Shown here: piece by piece, positions 6,693 to 12,882 of the stretch
Position numbering within the stretch: position 1 is the first letter of the stretch
How the letters are laid out: each line of letters opens with the position of its first letter
Assembly: GCA_013204125.1 (NCBI GenBank)
Contig: JABMOP010000313.1
Span: forward strand, 1-12,882
DNA from: Rhodospirillales bacterium
GTDB lineage: Bacteria; Pseudomonadota; Alphaproteobacteria; Rhodospirillales; UBA2165
Direction of reading: 5' to 3'
Length of the DNA stretch: 12,882 nt
Made by a program: the position numbers and the translations under genes
Notes under the pieces: model-generated
Database searches by the model: none
The model's input: the letters and a program-made list of their open reading frames with translations, nothing else
Told to the model about the DNA's origin: nothing

Positions 6693-9600
6693 CTATTTCA
6701 GGTGCGCCGAAATAGTTTCTAATATTTGCGAGATATTGATGGGCTTGGTGACGTAATCGGCGAACCCGGCATCAAGGCCGTGCTTGATTTGATGGGGCAT
6801 GGCCGCCGCGGTTAGGGCAATAACTGGAATATCGACGGTTTCCGCCAGAGATTTGAGTTTTGCCAATGCCTCGATACCGCTCATTCCCGGTAGATTGATA
6901 TCCATCAGGATCAGGTCCGGCTTACTTTCCCTAATCAAATCCATCGCCAATTCGGCCGTATCTGCCGAAACCAGTTCTAGTAGCGGTGTTTGTTCGATCA
7001 GCGCGGCCATCAAATTTAGATTTGGCGGGTTATCTTCCACATAAAGAAGCTTCCGCCGGCCATCGGTTTTTGGTGCAATCGGGGTGCTTTGCTGGGCCAC
7101 GGGGTCCGTGGAACCGAGCTGCTTGTCCGACATTTTTGATAGCGGGATATCAACCCAAAAATTGCTACCGGCACCGTCTTCGCTTCGAAACCCTATATTT
7201 CCACTCAGCAATTCTACCAGCTGTTTGGTGATGGTCAGGCCGATGCCTGTGCCTTCGATGGTTTCATTTTCCCGGCCCAACCGATTAAACGGTTCAAACA
7301 AATGGGTCTGCTTGTCCGCCGGAATGCCAAAACCCGTATCGGCGACTTCGACGCGTAGCATATCGACCGTTAGAGTCTTCGTCGACAATATGATCCGTCC
7401 GCCCGGTTTGTTGTATTTAACGGCGTTGGATAAAAGATTGATAACGATCTGACGTAGCCGGTTACGGTCGGTCCAAAGATTCGGCAAATCGACGCCCATT
7501 GTTTCGTCGATCAAATCGATCTCGGCTTCATCGGCTTTGGATGCGACGGTGGTAAGGCATTCCTGTAGGAGCGGGCCGGGCGCGACATTTTCGATGCTCA
7601 AACTGACCTTGCCAACTTCTATTTTGGAAAGCTCCAAAACATCGTTGATCAGGCTGAGCAGATGTTCCCCGCCGCTTATAATATGACCGATATATTCTTT
7701 CTGGCCGTCCGTGGGCGGATCTTTCGGATTGCAGGACATAAGTTGACCGAACCCCAAAATCGCGTTCAAGGGCGTCCGCAATTCGTGGCTCATGGACGAC
7801 AAAAATTCAGATTTAGCCCGATTTGCCGCTTCGGCACTCAACTGCTGTTGTTTCGATTCGGTTATATCCAAGCGGAACAGTACCGCGCTACCGTCATCTA
7901 AAATTTGCGAGGTCGAACTAATGACGCGCCCGTCATCACGCGTGATTTCCGTATCGAATTGACCCTTGCGGAACATCTCAACTCGGGCCTTGATCCAATC
8001 TTCCTGCTCGGCGGCATTAATACCAATCCTGCCGTCATGGGCGTAATTGCGGATCAATTCTTCAAAATTGGTGCCGGTCTTTAGCAAGCGAAGTGAATCG
8101 AACCCCAAGTGAAGCTGTTTGAAATAGCTGTTGCAGAACACAAATCGCTCATCCGCGTCCCACAATGCAAAGCCCAGATCCAAATTTTCCATGGCGTTGA
8201 AAAAGCGCTTTTGCATGGTCGTGGCGGCTTCTTCGGCTTCAATTTCCCGTGTTATATCGCGCGTAGCACCCCGAAATCCGAGAAATCCTCCGGCGCTATC
8301 GAATACCGGCAGACCGCTTAAGGAAAATTGAAATTTCGTTCCGTCGGGCTTTTCTTGACTGTAGCGAATATTTCGAAAGGTGGACTTGGACTTTAGGGCT
8401 TGCGTGAGCCGCTCGTGGTTGCCGACAAACCAATTATTTGGCAAAACTTTCAATAGGTCCCCGCCGATCAAATTTTCAGATGGTGCACGTAGCGTTTCTG
8501 TCGGCGGCGAGATGAAGGTTATGACGTTATTTTGATCCAATTCCCAAAATCTGTCTGCGGCGGCGGCGGAAAAATCCTTGAAACGTTCTTCGCTTATTTT
8601 CTGCGCATGATTGAATTTAAATGTGTCGGTGACGTCGATCAGAACGGCATCAAGGTAATTCTCTTCGAAATGGGCTGACAGGGACGAGCGAATCCAAATC
8701 GTCGCGCCGTCCTTGGTTCGATATTCAATCTCGACGGAATCCAGGCGACCGTGTTCCTTCAATTGAGCCAACATATGGTCGCGGTGAACTGGGTCCGCGT
8801 AGTGATCGGCGGCGATAAAATTTTCTATCATTTCGCCGCGGTCGGCATAACCGAAGATTTGCGCCGCGCGTTCGTTGGTTTCCAAAATTCTGCCGCTATC
8901 GATGCGAGAGCGAATAATACCCGCTTGGGAGTTTTCAAAGAGGCTGCGGTATCGGTCGCGGGATTGGATGATCTCCGCTTCCAGGGTTTTTTGCTCGCTT
9001 AGATCGCTGAGAATGCCGGTGAAATAAATTTTGCCGCCGGAGGTAAACTCGCTGATAGAAAGATGCAGGGGAAATTGCCGGCCATTTTTATGACACCCGG
9101 TTACTTCGCGTCCTATGCCGATGATCTTGCTTAGGCCCGAACTCAGATAATTGGACAAGTACCCATCATGGCGCGAACGATCGGGTTCTGGCATGAGAAT
9201 ATTGATATTCTGGCCCACTAATTCGCTTTCTTCGTACCCAAACAAGCGTTCCGTCGCCGGGTTCAGGGTATCGATCAGGCCCGTGCCCGTAATCGTAATG
9301 ATGGCGCTGGCGGCGGTTTCGTAAATCGCGCGGAAACGCGCGTCGCTTTCCAAGAGGGCGCCCTGGGTGTTTTTATCCCGTTCGATCCGATCGAAAATAC
9401 TATGCAATTGCTGGGGCAGCACCTTGGTGTAAACATCCAGGCTACCCTTAACGATATACCCCGCAGATCCGACCGCCAGGGCATCGGATTTAGACTTTTC
9501 ATCATCGGCGATTGTAATAAACAGGATCGGAGTATCGGGCGATTTAGACCTGAGCAATTCACCGGCCTCAATACCGGAAATGTCCGGCAGACCCACGTCC

Positions 9601-9758
9601 ATAAGCACGAGCTCGAAATCAGAATTTTCAAATTCTCGTAATCCGCTCATTCCGGTCGTGGCGACGGTAACGTCATATCCGTGAACGCTGAGGGCATCGC
9701 AGCATAGCTGAGCGATTTCGGCATCGTCTTCGATATAAAGAAGCTGGTGTCGTAGCAT
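6693..9758 (-). CDS. Hybrid sensor histidine kinase, REC-PAS(x4)-HisKA-HATPase-REC
   Basis: The 1021-residue protein has no visible membrane segment and is probably a cytoplasmic sensor. Domains: an N-terminal receiver (about 1-120; E10-D11-D12, acceptor D54 in LMDVGLP, T82, K104); PAS1 (about 138-257); PAS2 (about 264-378); PAS3 (about 392-507); PAS4 (about 517-635); HisKA with phospho-histidine H658 in SHELRTPLNA; HATPase with N778 in the N box, D807 in DTGFGI, then GTGIGL; and a C-terminal receiver (about 903-1021; acceptor D953, K1005 in TKP). PAS1 closely resembles the heme PAS of rhizobial FixL, including MPEPDRSRHDGY with H197 and IIGIGR with R217, so it may bind heme and sense O2 or a related gas. 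There is no DNA-binding output, so a separate partner is expected. The first gene downstream on this strand is the TAXI gene; the reductase gene is divergent. The start has an AG-rich stretch (GGAAGGGAAG) upstream. Confidence 0.93.
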   Translation of the reverse strand: MLRHQLLYIEDDAEIAQLCCDALSVHGYDVTVATTGMSGLREFENSDFELVLMDVGLPDISGIEAGELLRSKSPDTPILFITIADDEKSKSDALAVGSAGYIVKGSLDVYTKVLPQQLHSIFDRIERDKNTQGALLESDARFRAIYETAASAIITITGTGLIDTLNPATERLFGYEESELVGQNINILMPEPDRSRHDGYLSNYLSSGLSKIIGIGREVTGCHKNGRQFPLHLSISEFTSGGKIYFTGILSDLSEQKTLEAEIIQSRDRYRSLFENSQAGIIRSRIDSGRILETNERAAQIFGYADRGEMIENFIAADHYADPVHRDHMLAQLKEHGRLDSVEIEYRTKDGATIWIRSSLSAHFEENYLDAVLIDVTDTFKFNHAQKISEERFKDFSAAAADRFWELDQNNVITFISPPTETLRAPSENLIGGDLLKVLPNNWFVGNHERLTQALKSKSTFRNIRYSQEKPDGTKFQFSLSGLPVFDSAGGFLGFRGATRDITREIEAEEAATTMQKRFFNAMENLDLGFALWDADERFVFCNSYFKQLHLGFDSLRLLKTGTNFEELIRNYAHDGRIGINAAEQEDWIKARVEMFRKGQFDTEITRDDGRVISSTSQILDDGSAVLFRLDITESKQQQLSAEAANRAKSEFLSSMSHELRTPLNAILGFGQLMSCNPKDPPTDGQKEYIGHIISGGEHLLSLINDVLELSKIEVGKVSLSIENVAPGPLLQECLTTVASKADEAEIDLIDETMGVDLPNLWTDRNRLRQIVINLLSNAVKYNKPGGRIILSTKTLTVDMLRVEVADTGFGIPADKQTHLFEPFNRLGRENETIEGTGIGLTITKQLVELLSGNIGFRSEDGAGSNFWVDIPLSKMSDKQLGSTDPVAQQSTPIAPKTDGRRKLLYVEDNPPNLNLMAALIEQTPLLELVSADTAELAMDLIRESKPDLILMDINLPGMSGIEALAKLKSLAETVDIPVIALTAAAMPHQIKHGLDAGFADYVTKPINISQILETISAHLK

Positions 9759-9943
9759 TAAATTGATCCGCTTCCCTTCCGGAACTCAACAGGCGTGTCC
9801 AAGCCCACAGACTAATTTGCCTAATAATATAAGTGGGAACCGAAACGGAATAATTTCAAGCCGAACTACGTGATATCCGACACCCTATGCGGTCTGTCTC
9901 GGCTGGCGGGATTGGTGGCCGAAACGATGTAATAGGGCGGTCC

Positions 9944-9971
9944 GGCCCTTGATTCCCAATCGCCGAGGGCC
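9944..9971 (+). promoter_or_regulatory. Stem-loop in the leader of the reductase gene
   Basis: GGCCCT (9944-9949) pairs with AGGGCC (9966-9971). Inside, GATT and AATC pair around CCC, with a small asymmetric bulge between the two helices. It ends 60 bases before the reductase start, so it is likely in or just above the 5' untranslated region. A regulatory role is possible but not shown. Confidence 0.35.
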
Positions 9972-10002
9972 TAACACTCGGGCAAATAGGGCCATTTGGT
10001 CA

Positions 10003-10013
10003 GTGTTGAACAC
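10003..10013. promoter_or_regulatory. Short palindrome next to reductase ribosome-binding site
   Basis: GTGTT-G-AACAC is a perfect 11-base inverted repeat ending 4 bases before the Shine-Dalgarno AGGGAGGA. It could be an operator half-site pair or an mRNA hairpin. It is short enough to be chance. Confidence 0.25.
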
Positions 10014-10031
10014 CTATAGGGAGGACCGGCT

Positions 10032-10961
10032 ATGACAATGCTCGTAATGAATCCATTCCGCGGGGCCCCCGAGGCCTGGAAAGATGCTTTGGAAAATTCC
10101 GTAGATGGTCTTGAAGTCCATATCTGGCCCAATATTGGCAACGCCGACGATATCGAATTTCTATTGGTTGGCCGATCCGAATTCGACAAACTCCCGGCAC
10201 TTCCTAATCTGAAACTTATCATTTCCCTGTTTGCCGGCGTCGAAGGCTTCCTCGCCGATGTTAATCTTCCAGACGCACCGTTGGTAAAGGCGGAACCTAT
10301 CGGCGGCGATACTTCGCTGACCCTTTACGCCGTCACCCATGTGTTGCGCCATCATCGCAATCTGCCCGGCTATTTGATTCAGCAGCAGCGCCATGAATGG
10401 AAACAACTGCCCCATTTCCGCGCCGAAGAGCGAACGATCGGATTTCTTGGGTATGGGTTTCTTTCCAAGCCGATGGTGGAAATGCTGCGCAGTATGGAAT
10501 TCAATGTGATTGCCTGGGCGCGGACGCCGAAGCCGGATGCGCCGATAGAGGTGTTTCACGGCGCCGATGGGTTTGACCAATTCCTCGGGCGCACCGAAAT
10601 CGCCGTCAACATGCTGCCCTTGACGGCGGAAACCAAAGGCATTTTGAATGCGGACGCGTTCTCAAAATTGCCCCAAGGCGCGTCGATTATCAATCTTGGA
10701 CGAGGCGCCCATGTGATTGAAGCGGATTTGATCGCGGCCTTGGATTCCGGCCAGCTTGCGGCCGCCACGCTGGACGTAACTTCGCCCGAGCCGCTACCGC
10801 CGGAAAGCCCTTTGTGGGACCATCCCCTGGTGACCATTATGCCGCACGTGGCGCGCCGCCCTAACATTGGCGATTCCCTGCCGGTTATAGTTGAAAACAT
10901 CGGCCGTGTGCGCAGCGACGCGCCGTTGCTTCAACAGGTTGACCGCGAAGCCGGTTACTGA
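10032..10961 (+). CDS. GhrA-type glyoxylate/hydroxypyruvate reductase
   Basis: The 309-residue cytoplasmic D-2-hydroxyacid dehydrogenase has about the GhrA length. This type reduces glyoxylate to glycolate and hydroxypyruvate to glycerate with NAD(P)H. The catalytic triad is intact: R224 in INLGRGAHV, E253 in SPEPLP and H272 in MPHVARR. The substrate-loop segment LFAGVEGF is also typical. The nucleotide fold starts at G137 (GFLGYGFLS), where the third glycine of GxGxxG is replaced by S145. After the second strand comes WARTPK (W162 to K167), with a basic residue rather than the acidic residue of NAD-specific enzymes, which suggests NADPH preference as in GhrA. The start is supported by AGGGAGGA 6 bases upstream. 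The gene is divergent from the hybrid kinase. glcD lies 0.8 kb downstream and acts on the same metabolite pair. Confidence 0.9.
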   Translation: MTMLVMNPFRGAPEAWKDALENSVDGLEVHIWPNIGNADDIEFLLVGRSEFDKLPALPNLKLIISLFAGVEGFLADVNLPDAPLVKAEPIGGDTSLTLYAVTHVLRHHRNLPGYLIQQQRHEWKQLPHFRAEERTIGFLGYGFLSKPMVEMLRSMEFNVIAWARTPKPDAPIEVFHGADGFDQFLGRTEIAVNMLPLTAETKGILNADAFSKLPQGASIINLGRGAHVIEADLIAALDSGQLAAATLDVTSPEPLPPESPLWDHPLVTIMPHVARRPNIGDSLPVIVENIGRVRSDAPLLQQVDREAGY

Positions 10962-11102
10962 TCAGGCATTAATCATCGTCGCGCAATTTCTGGTAATTTT
11001 TTGTAAACTATTATTATATTAAGAAATGAGCGTGTTTTTTGTATGCGTACTTTTAAGTATTTTTAGAATTTCGTCATTGTGTAAACTCTCGAGGACAGAG
11101 CA
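10962..11102. promoter_or_regulatory. AT-rich intergenic region upstream of small membrane protein
   Basis: This stretch is clearly richer in A and T than its surroundings, with TATTATTATATTAAG around 11008-11022 as a likely promoter core; a -35 box could not be fixed. TACTT-TT-AAGTA followed by TTTTT (11048-11064) is a weak hairpin with T-run that might end leftover transcription from the reductase gene. GAGGA at 11091-11095 serves the next gene. Confidence 0.4.
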
Positions 11103-11363
11103 TTGACAGATTTCAGCGACATTAAACAAAGCCAGAAGCTTAAAGATGACCAGATATTGCTGGAAGCGGAAGCTGAGGCGCGCGCGCAACGCGTCAACGC
11201 GAGATCCCAAGATCGGGCCGTACTAGCCGCGAAAAAGAAACTTGAAAGGCGAAACCGGGTGTACAAATTAACCGGCCTTTGGGGTGCGATCATTTTTATC
11301 GGCTTTATAGCTGTTACTTGGTTTTCCGGCGATCTGATAAAAATAATACACGATTTGGGCTGA
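11103..11363 (+). CDS. Small single-span membrane protein, unknown function
   Basis: I do not recognise this 86-residue protein. Residues 1-52 are highly charged, Ala/Glu/Lys/Arg-rich and predicted helical (possible coiled coil, e.g. LEAEAEARAQR and AAKKKLERRNR). A single hydrophobic segment follows at about 57-76 (LTGLWGAIIFIGFIAVTWFSG), then a short 10-residue tail. The strongly basic stretch before the segment predicts a cytoplasmic N-terminus. The start is TTG at 11103, because an in-frame TAA lies at 11082 and no ATG or GTG lies between; GAGGA sits 7 bases upstream, supporting it. The gene has its own AT-rich upstream region, and a terminator-like hairpin lies 76 bases past its stop. The coding sequence looks genuine from its amphipathic design, but no function can be assigned. 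Confidence 0.7.
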   Translation: MTDFSDIKQSQKLKDDQILLEAEAEARAQRVNARSQDRAVLAAKKKLERRNRVYKLTGLWGAIIFIGFIAVTWFSGDLIKIIHDLG

Positions 11364-11400
11364 TGGCCTGGGCGTTGGCCCCATTTTCATTAAATCCCGA

Positions 11401-11429
11401 TTGACAGACCCATCGCCGCGGCCTAGTTT
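11401..11429 (+). promoter_or_regulatory. Sigma-70-like promoter for rpmJ
   Basis: A perfect -35 box TTGACA (11401-11406) is followed by a 17-base spacer and TAGTTT (11424-11429, 3 of 6 matches to TATAAT). The start of transcription would fall near 11436, about 45 bases before the rpmJ start and only a few bases before the terminator-like hairpin at 11440. Confidence 0.5.
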
Positions 11430-11439
11430 CTCTTTTCTT

Positions 11440-11465
11440 GCCGCCGTTCGGGCGGCTATTTTTTG
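11440..11465 (+). terminator. Intrinsic terminator or leader hairpin before rpmJ
   Basis: GCCGCC (11440-11445), loop GTTCG, GGCGGC (11451-11456), then TATTTTTTG. This is a textbook rho-independent terminator for rightward transcription. It can end transcripts of the small membrane-protein gene. Because it lies between the predicted rpmJ promoter and the rpmJ ribosome-binding site (GAGAGG, 11471-11476), it may instead or also act in the rpmJ leader. Confidence 0.75.
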
Positions 11466-11481
11466 TTAATGAGAGGCTCCG

Positions 11482-11607
11482 ATGAAGGTCCGCAGTTCCT
11501 TGAAATCGGCAAAATCGAGAGACAAAAACTGCCGCATCGTTCGGCGGCGGGGGCGGCTTTACGTTATCAACAAACGCAATCCGCGTTTCAAGGCCCGCCA
11601 GGGCTAA
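11482..11607 (+). CDS. rpmJ: 50S ribosomal protein L36 (bL36), zinc-free form
   Basis: The 41-residue basic protein begins MKVRSSLKSAKSRDKNCRIV and ends NPRFKARQG, the standard bL36 pattern of the alternative (YkgO-like) type seen in alphaproteobacteria. bL36 is a component of the large ribosomal subunit and binds 23S rRNA. The zinc-binding motif of the other type (three cysteines and a histidine) is missing: only C17 is present, so this is the C-minus, zinc-independent form. The length is exactly that of the family. GAGAGG lies 5 bases before the ATG. The gene is solitary, as is common for this type, with its own promoter and a T-run downstream. Confidence 0.97.
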   Translation: MKVRSSLKSAKSRDKNCRIVRRRGRLYVINKRNPRFKARQG

Positions 11608-11650
11608 GCCAGCTACCCGAATTCCTTTGATTTAAATCGTTTGGCTTGCG

Positions 11651-11679
11651 CTCGCCCCATTGCGCGGCGGCCTTTTTTT
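11651..11679 (+). terminator. Probable weak terminator after rpmJ
   Basis: A GC-rich stretch ending GCGGCGGCC is followed by seven T residues (11673-11679), 44 to 72 bases past the rpmJ stop. The stem is poor: CGCC with GGCG around a 9-base loop is the best short pairing I could find by eye. Position and T-run favour a terminator, but the hairpin is imperfect. Confidence 0.45.
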
Positions 11680-11710
11680 GCGCCCATTTTTTCATTAGAG
11701 TTAATTCCGT

Positions 11711-11724
11711 CGGGGGCATCCCCG
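11711..11724 (+). promoter_or_regulatory. Small hairpin upstream of glcD
   Basis: CGGGG-GCAT-CCCCG is a 5-bp stem with a 4-base loop, ending 28 bases before the glcD ATG and followed by TTGTTGTT. It could be in the glcD leader or be a second weak end point for rpmJ transcripts. Confidence 0.3.
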
Positions 11725-11752
11725 TTGTTGTTCACCTAATCGGGCGGCGCGC

Positions 11753-12882
11753 ATGCGGCTACCAGAACCAGATGCGGATATTGTTTCCCGCCGGCAAGAA
11801 ATTGTCGATGGATTGATCGGGCTCTTTGCCAAGGGCGATGCGGTGGAACACGTCATTCACGATAAAGCCTCCATGCGGGCGTTCGAATGTGATGGCCTTT
11901 CCGCCTATCGCCAACTTCCGTTGGTTGTGGTGTTACCTTCGACCACGGAACAAGTATCTGCCGTCCTTCGCTTTTGTTTTGATAATGGTGTCAAAGTGGT
12001 GCCGCGCGGATCCGGCACGTCGCTATCGGGCGGGGCGTTGCCGGCGGCCGACGCGGTGCTTCTCGGACTTGGAAAATTCAACCGAATTTTAGATATTGAT
12101 TACCAAAATCGCTGTGTCGTTGCCCAATCGGGCGTTGCCAATTTAGCGGTAAGCGAAGCCGTGGAAGCGGCGGGGTTTTTCTACGCCCCCGACCCATCCA
12201 GCCAAATCGCCTGTTCCATCGGTGGCAACATCGCCGAAAATTCGGGCGGTGTTCATAGCCTCAAATACGGACTGACCACCAATAATGTATTGGGCGTTGA
12301 AATGGTCCTGATTGATGGCCAGGTGGTGCGCATCGGGGGCCGCCATTTGGATGCCGGCGGATACGATTTGCTTGGTCTGGTGACCGGTTCCGAAGGGCTT
12401 TTAGGGATCGTTACCGAGGTTACGGTTCGTATCTTGCGCCAACCCGAAGATCAGCGGGCCATTCTGTTGGGCTTCGCCGCCGCTGAAGCTGCAGCTAGAT
12501 GCGTTGCCGCGATCATCGGCGCCGGCATTATCCCTGCCGGTATGGAAATGATGGATAAGCCGGCGATCCACGCCACCGAGGAATTTACCAATGCCGGCTA
12601 TCCTTTGGACGCCGAAGCGCTGCTGATTGTTGAATTGGACGGTCCGGCCGCAGAGGTGGATCACCTGATCGCGCGCGTGCAAGATTTGGCGCGTGATATT
12701 GGCGTATCCTATTCTCGTATCAGCCAGAACGATGCGGAGCGCGAAAAATTCTGGGCCGGGCGCAAGAACGCCTTTCCCGCCATCGGACGTATATCGCCTG
12801 ATTATTACTGCATGGACGGCACCATTCCGCGCACAAAATTACCCGCAGTTTTGTCTCGTATTTCAAAAATGTCGGATAAATA
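11753..12882 (+). CDS. glcD: Glycolate oxidase subunit GlcD, FAD-linked (3' truncated)
   Basis: An open frame of 376 full codons runs off the right edge; full GlcD is about 500 residues, so roughly a quarter is missing. GlcD is the FAD-binding catalytic subunit of the glycolate dehydrogenase complex (with GlcE and GlcF), oxidising glycolate to glyoxylate at the membrane. Visible signatures: CDGLSAYRQLPLVVVLPSTT near residue 46, the FAD-pyrophosphate loop PRGSGTSLSGG from P84, and PDPSSQIACSIGGNIAENSG from P146, then VTGSEGLLGIVTEVTVRIL. These are typical of the FAD-binding type 4 domain of GlcD. The ATG at 11753 is the only plausible start, since no in-frame ATG, GTG or TTG lies between it and an upstream TAA at 11702, but it lacks a good Shine-Dalgarno sequence. 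glcE and glcF would be expected beyond the window. Confidence 0.93.
   Translation, partial: MRLPEPDADIVSRRQEIVDGLIGLFAKGDAVEHVIHDKASMRAFECDGLSAYRQLPLVVVLPSTTEQVSAVLRFCFDNGVKVVPRGSGTSLSGGALPAADAVLLGLGKFNRILDIDYQNRCVVAQSGVANLAVSEAVEAAGFFYAPDPSSQIACSIGGNIAENSGGVHSLKYGLTTNNVLGVEMVLIDGQVVRIGGRHLDAGGYDLLGLVTGSEGLLGIVTEVTVRILRQPEDQRAILLGFAAAEAAARCVAAIIGAGIIPAGMEMMDKPAIHATEEFTNAGYPLDAEALLIVELDGPAAEVDHLIARVQDLARDIGVSYSRISQNDAEREKFWAGRKNAFPAIGRISPDYYCMDGTIPRTKLPAVLSRISKMSDK

Larger units (their letters stand above)
9759..10031. promoter_or_regulatory. Divergent intergenic region, kinase and reductase promoters
   Basis: The 273 bases hold no gene. An AT-rich stretch near 9818-9836 (TAATAATATAAG on the plus strand) is a plausible -10 area for the leftward kinase gene, but no well-spaced -35 box could be fixed. 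The right half contains a hairpin and a short palindrome, listed separately, and the reductase ribosome-binding site AGGGAGGA (10018-10025), 6 bases from its ATG. Confidence 0.5.

Noticed and set aside
10161..10900. Minus-strand frames under the reductase gene
   Set aside because: They lie antisense to a complete enzyme with an intact catalytic triad and show no family features.
11826..12346. Short alternative frames in the right-hand region
   Set aside because: They are out of frame with the continuous GlcD reading frame from 11753 to the window end, which carries all FAD-domain motifs.

Overview
The window looks like part of an alphaproteobacterial chromosome, most likely Rhodospirillales-like. 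The basis is qualitative resemblance: a TAXI-type TRAP transporter with fused membrane subunits, a GlcD-type glycolate oxidase subunit, a 41-residue cysteine-poor ribosomal protein L36, a GhrA-type reductase and FixL-type PAS sequence. No rRNA or tRNA gene and no CRISPR array is visible. No database search was possible, so family names rest on recognised motifs.

Layout. (1) 1-201, minus: the wreck of an IS30-family transposase, with its N-terminal and C-terminal ends joined by a large internal deletion. (2) 447-851, plus: a stand-alone CheY-like receiver protein. Its last codons and stop lie inside a perfect 27-bp tandem repeat (831-926), and each repeat unit carries a small hairpin. (3) 964-6545, minus: a probable catabolic uptake cluster, transcribed in the order TAXI solute-binding protein, fused 4TM/12TM TRAP permease, acyl-CoA synthetase. 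A strong hairpin lies between the binding protein and the permease. (4) 6693-9758, minus: a 1021-residue hybrid histidine kinase (REC, four PAS, HisKA, HATPase, REC). Its first PAS is strikingly FixL-like and keeps the position of the heme-ligating histidine. (5) 10032-10961, plus, divergent from the kinase: a GhrA-type glyoxylate/hydroxypyruvate reductase. (6) 11103-11363, plus: a small single-span membrane protein of unknown function, starting at TTG. (7) 11482-11607, plus: rpmJ (L36, zinc-free form), with a promoter and terminator-like hairpin packed just upstream. (8) 11753 to the window end, plus: glcD, truncated by the window edge.

How the parts may work together. The TAXI-TRAP system would import an organic acid and the adjacent CoA ligase would activate it. 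The kinase immediately upstream on the same strand may sense oxygen, redox state or a ligand and could control this cluster. On the right, GhrA (glyoxylate to glycolate, NAD(P)H-dependent) and GlcD (glycolate to glyoxylate) catalyse opposing steps of glycolate metabolism, though they are separated by unrelated small genes. These functional links are inferences from gene order. The most interesting items are the FixL-like PAS in an unusual REC-first hybrid kinase, the in-frame stop-containing tandem repeat at the end of the receiver gene, the TAXI-TRAP-ligase cluster and the compact rpmJ leader.
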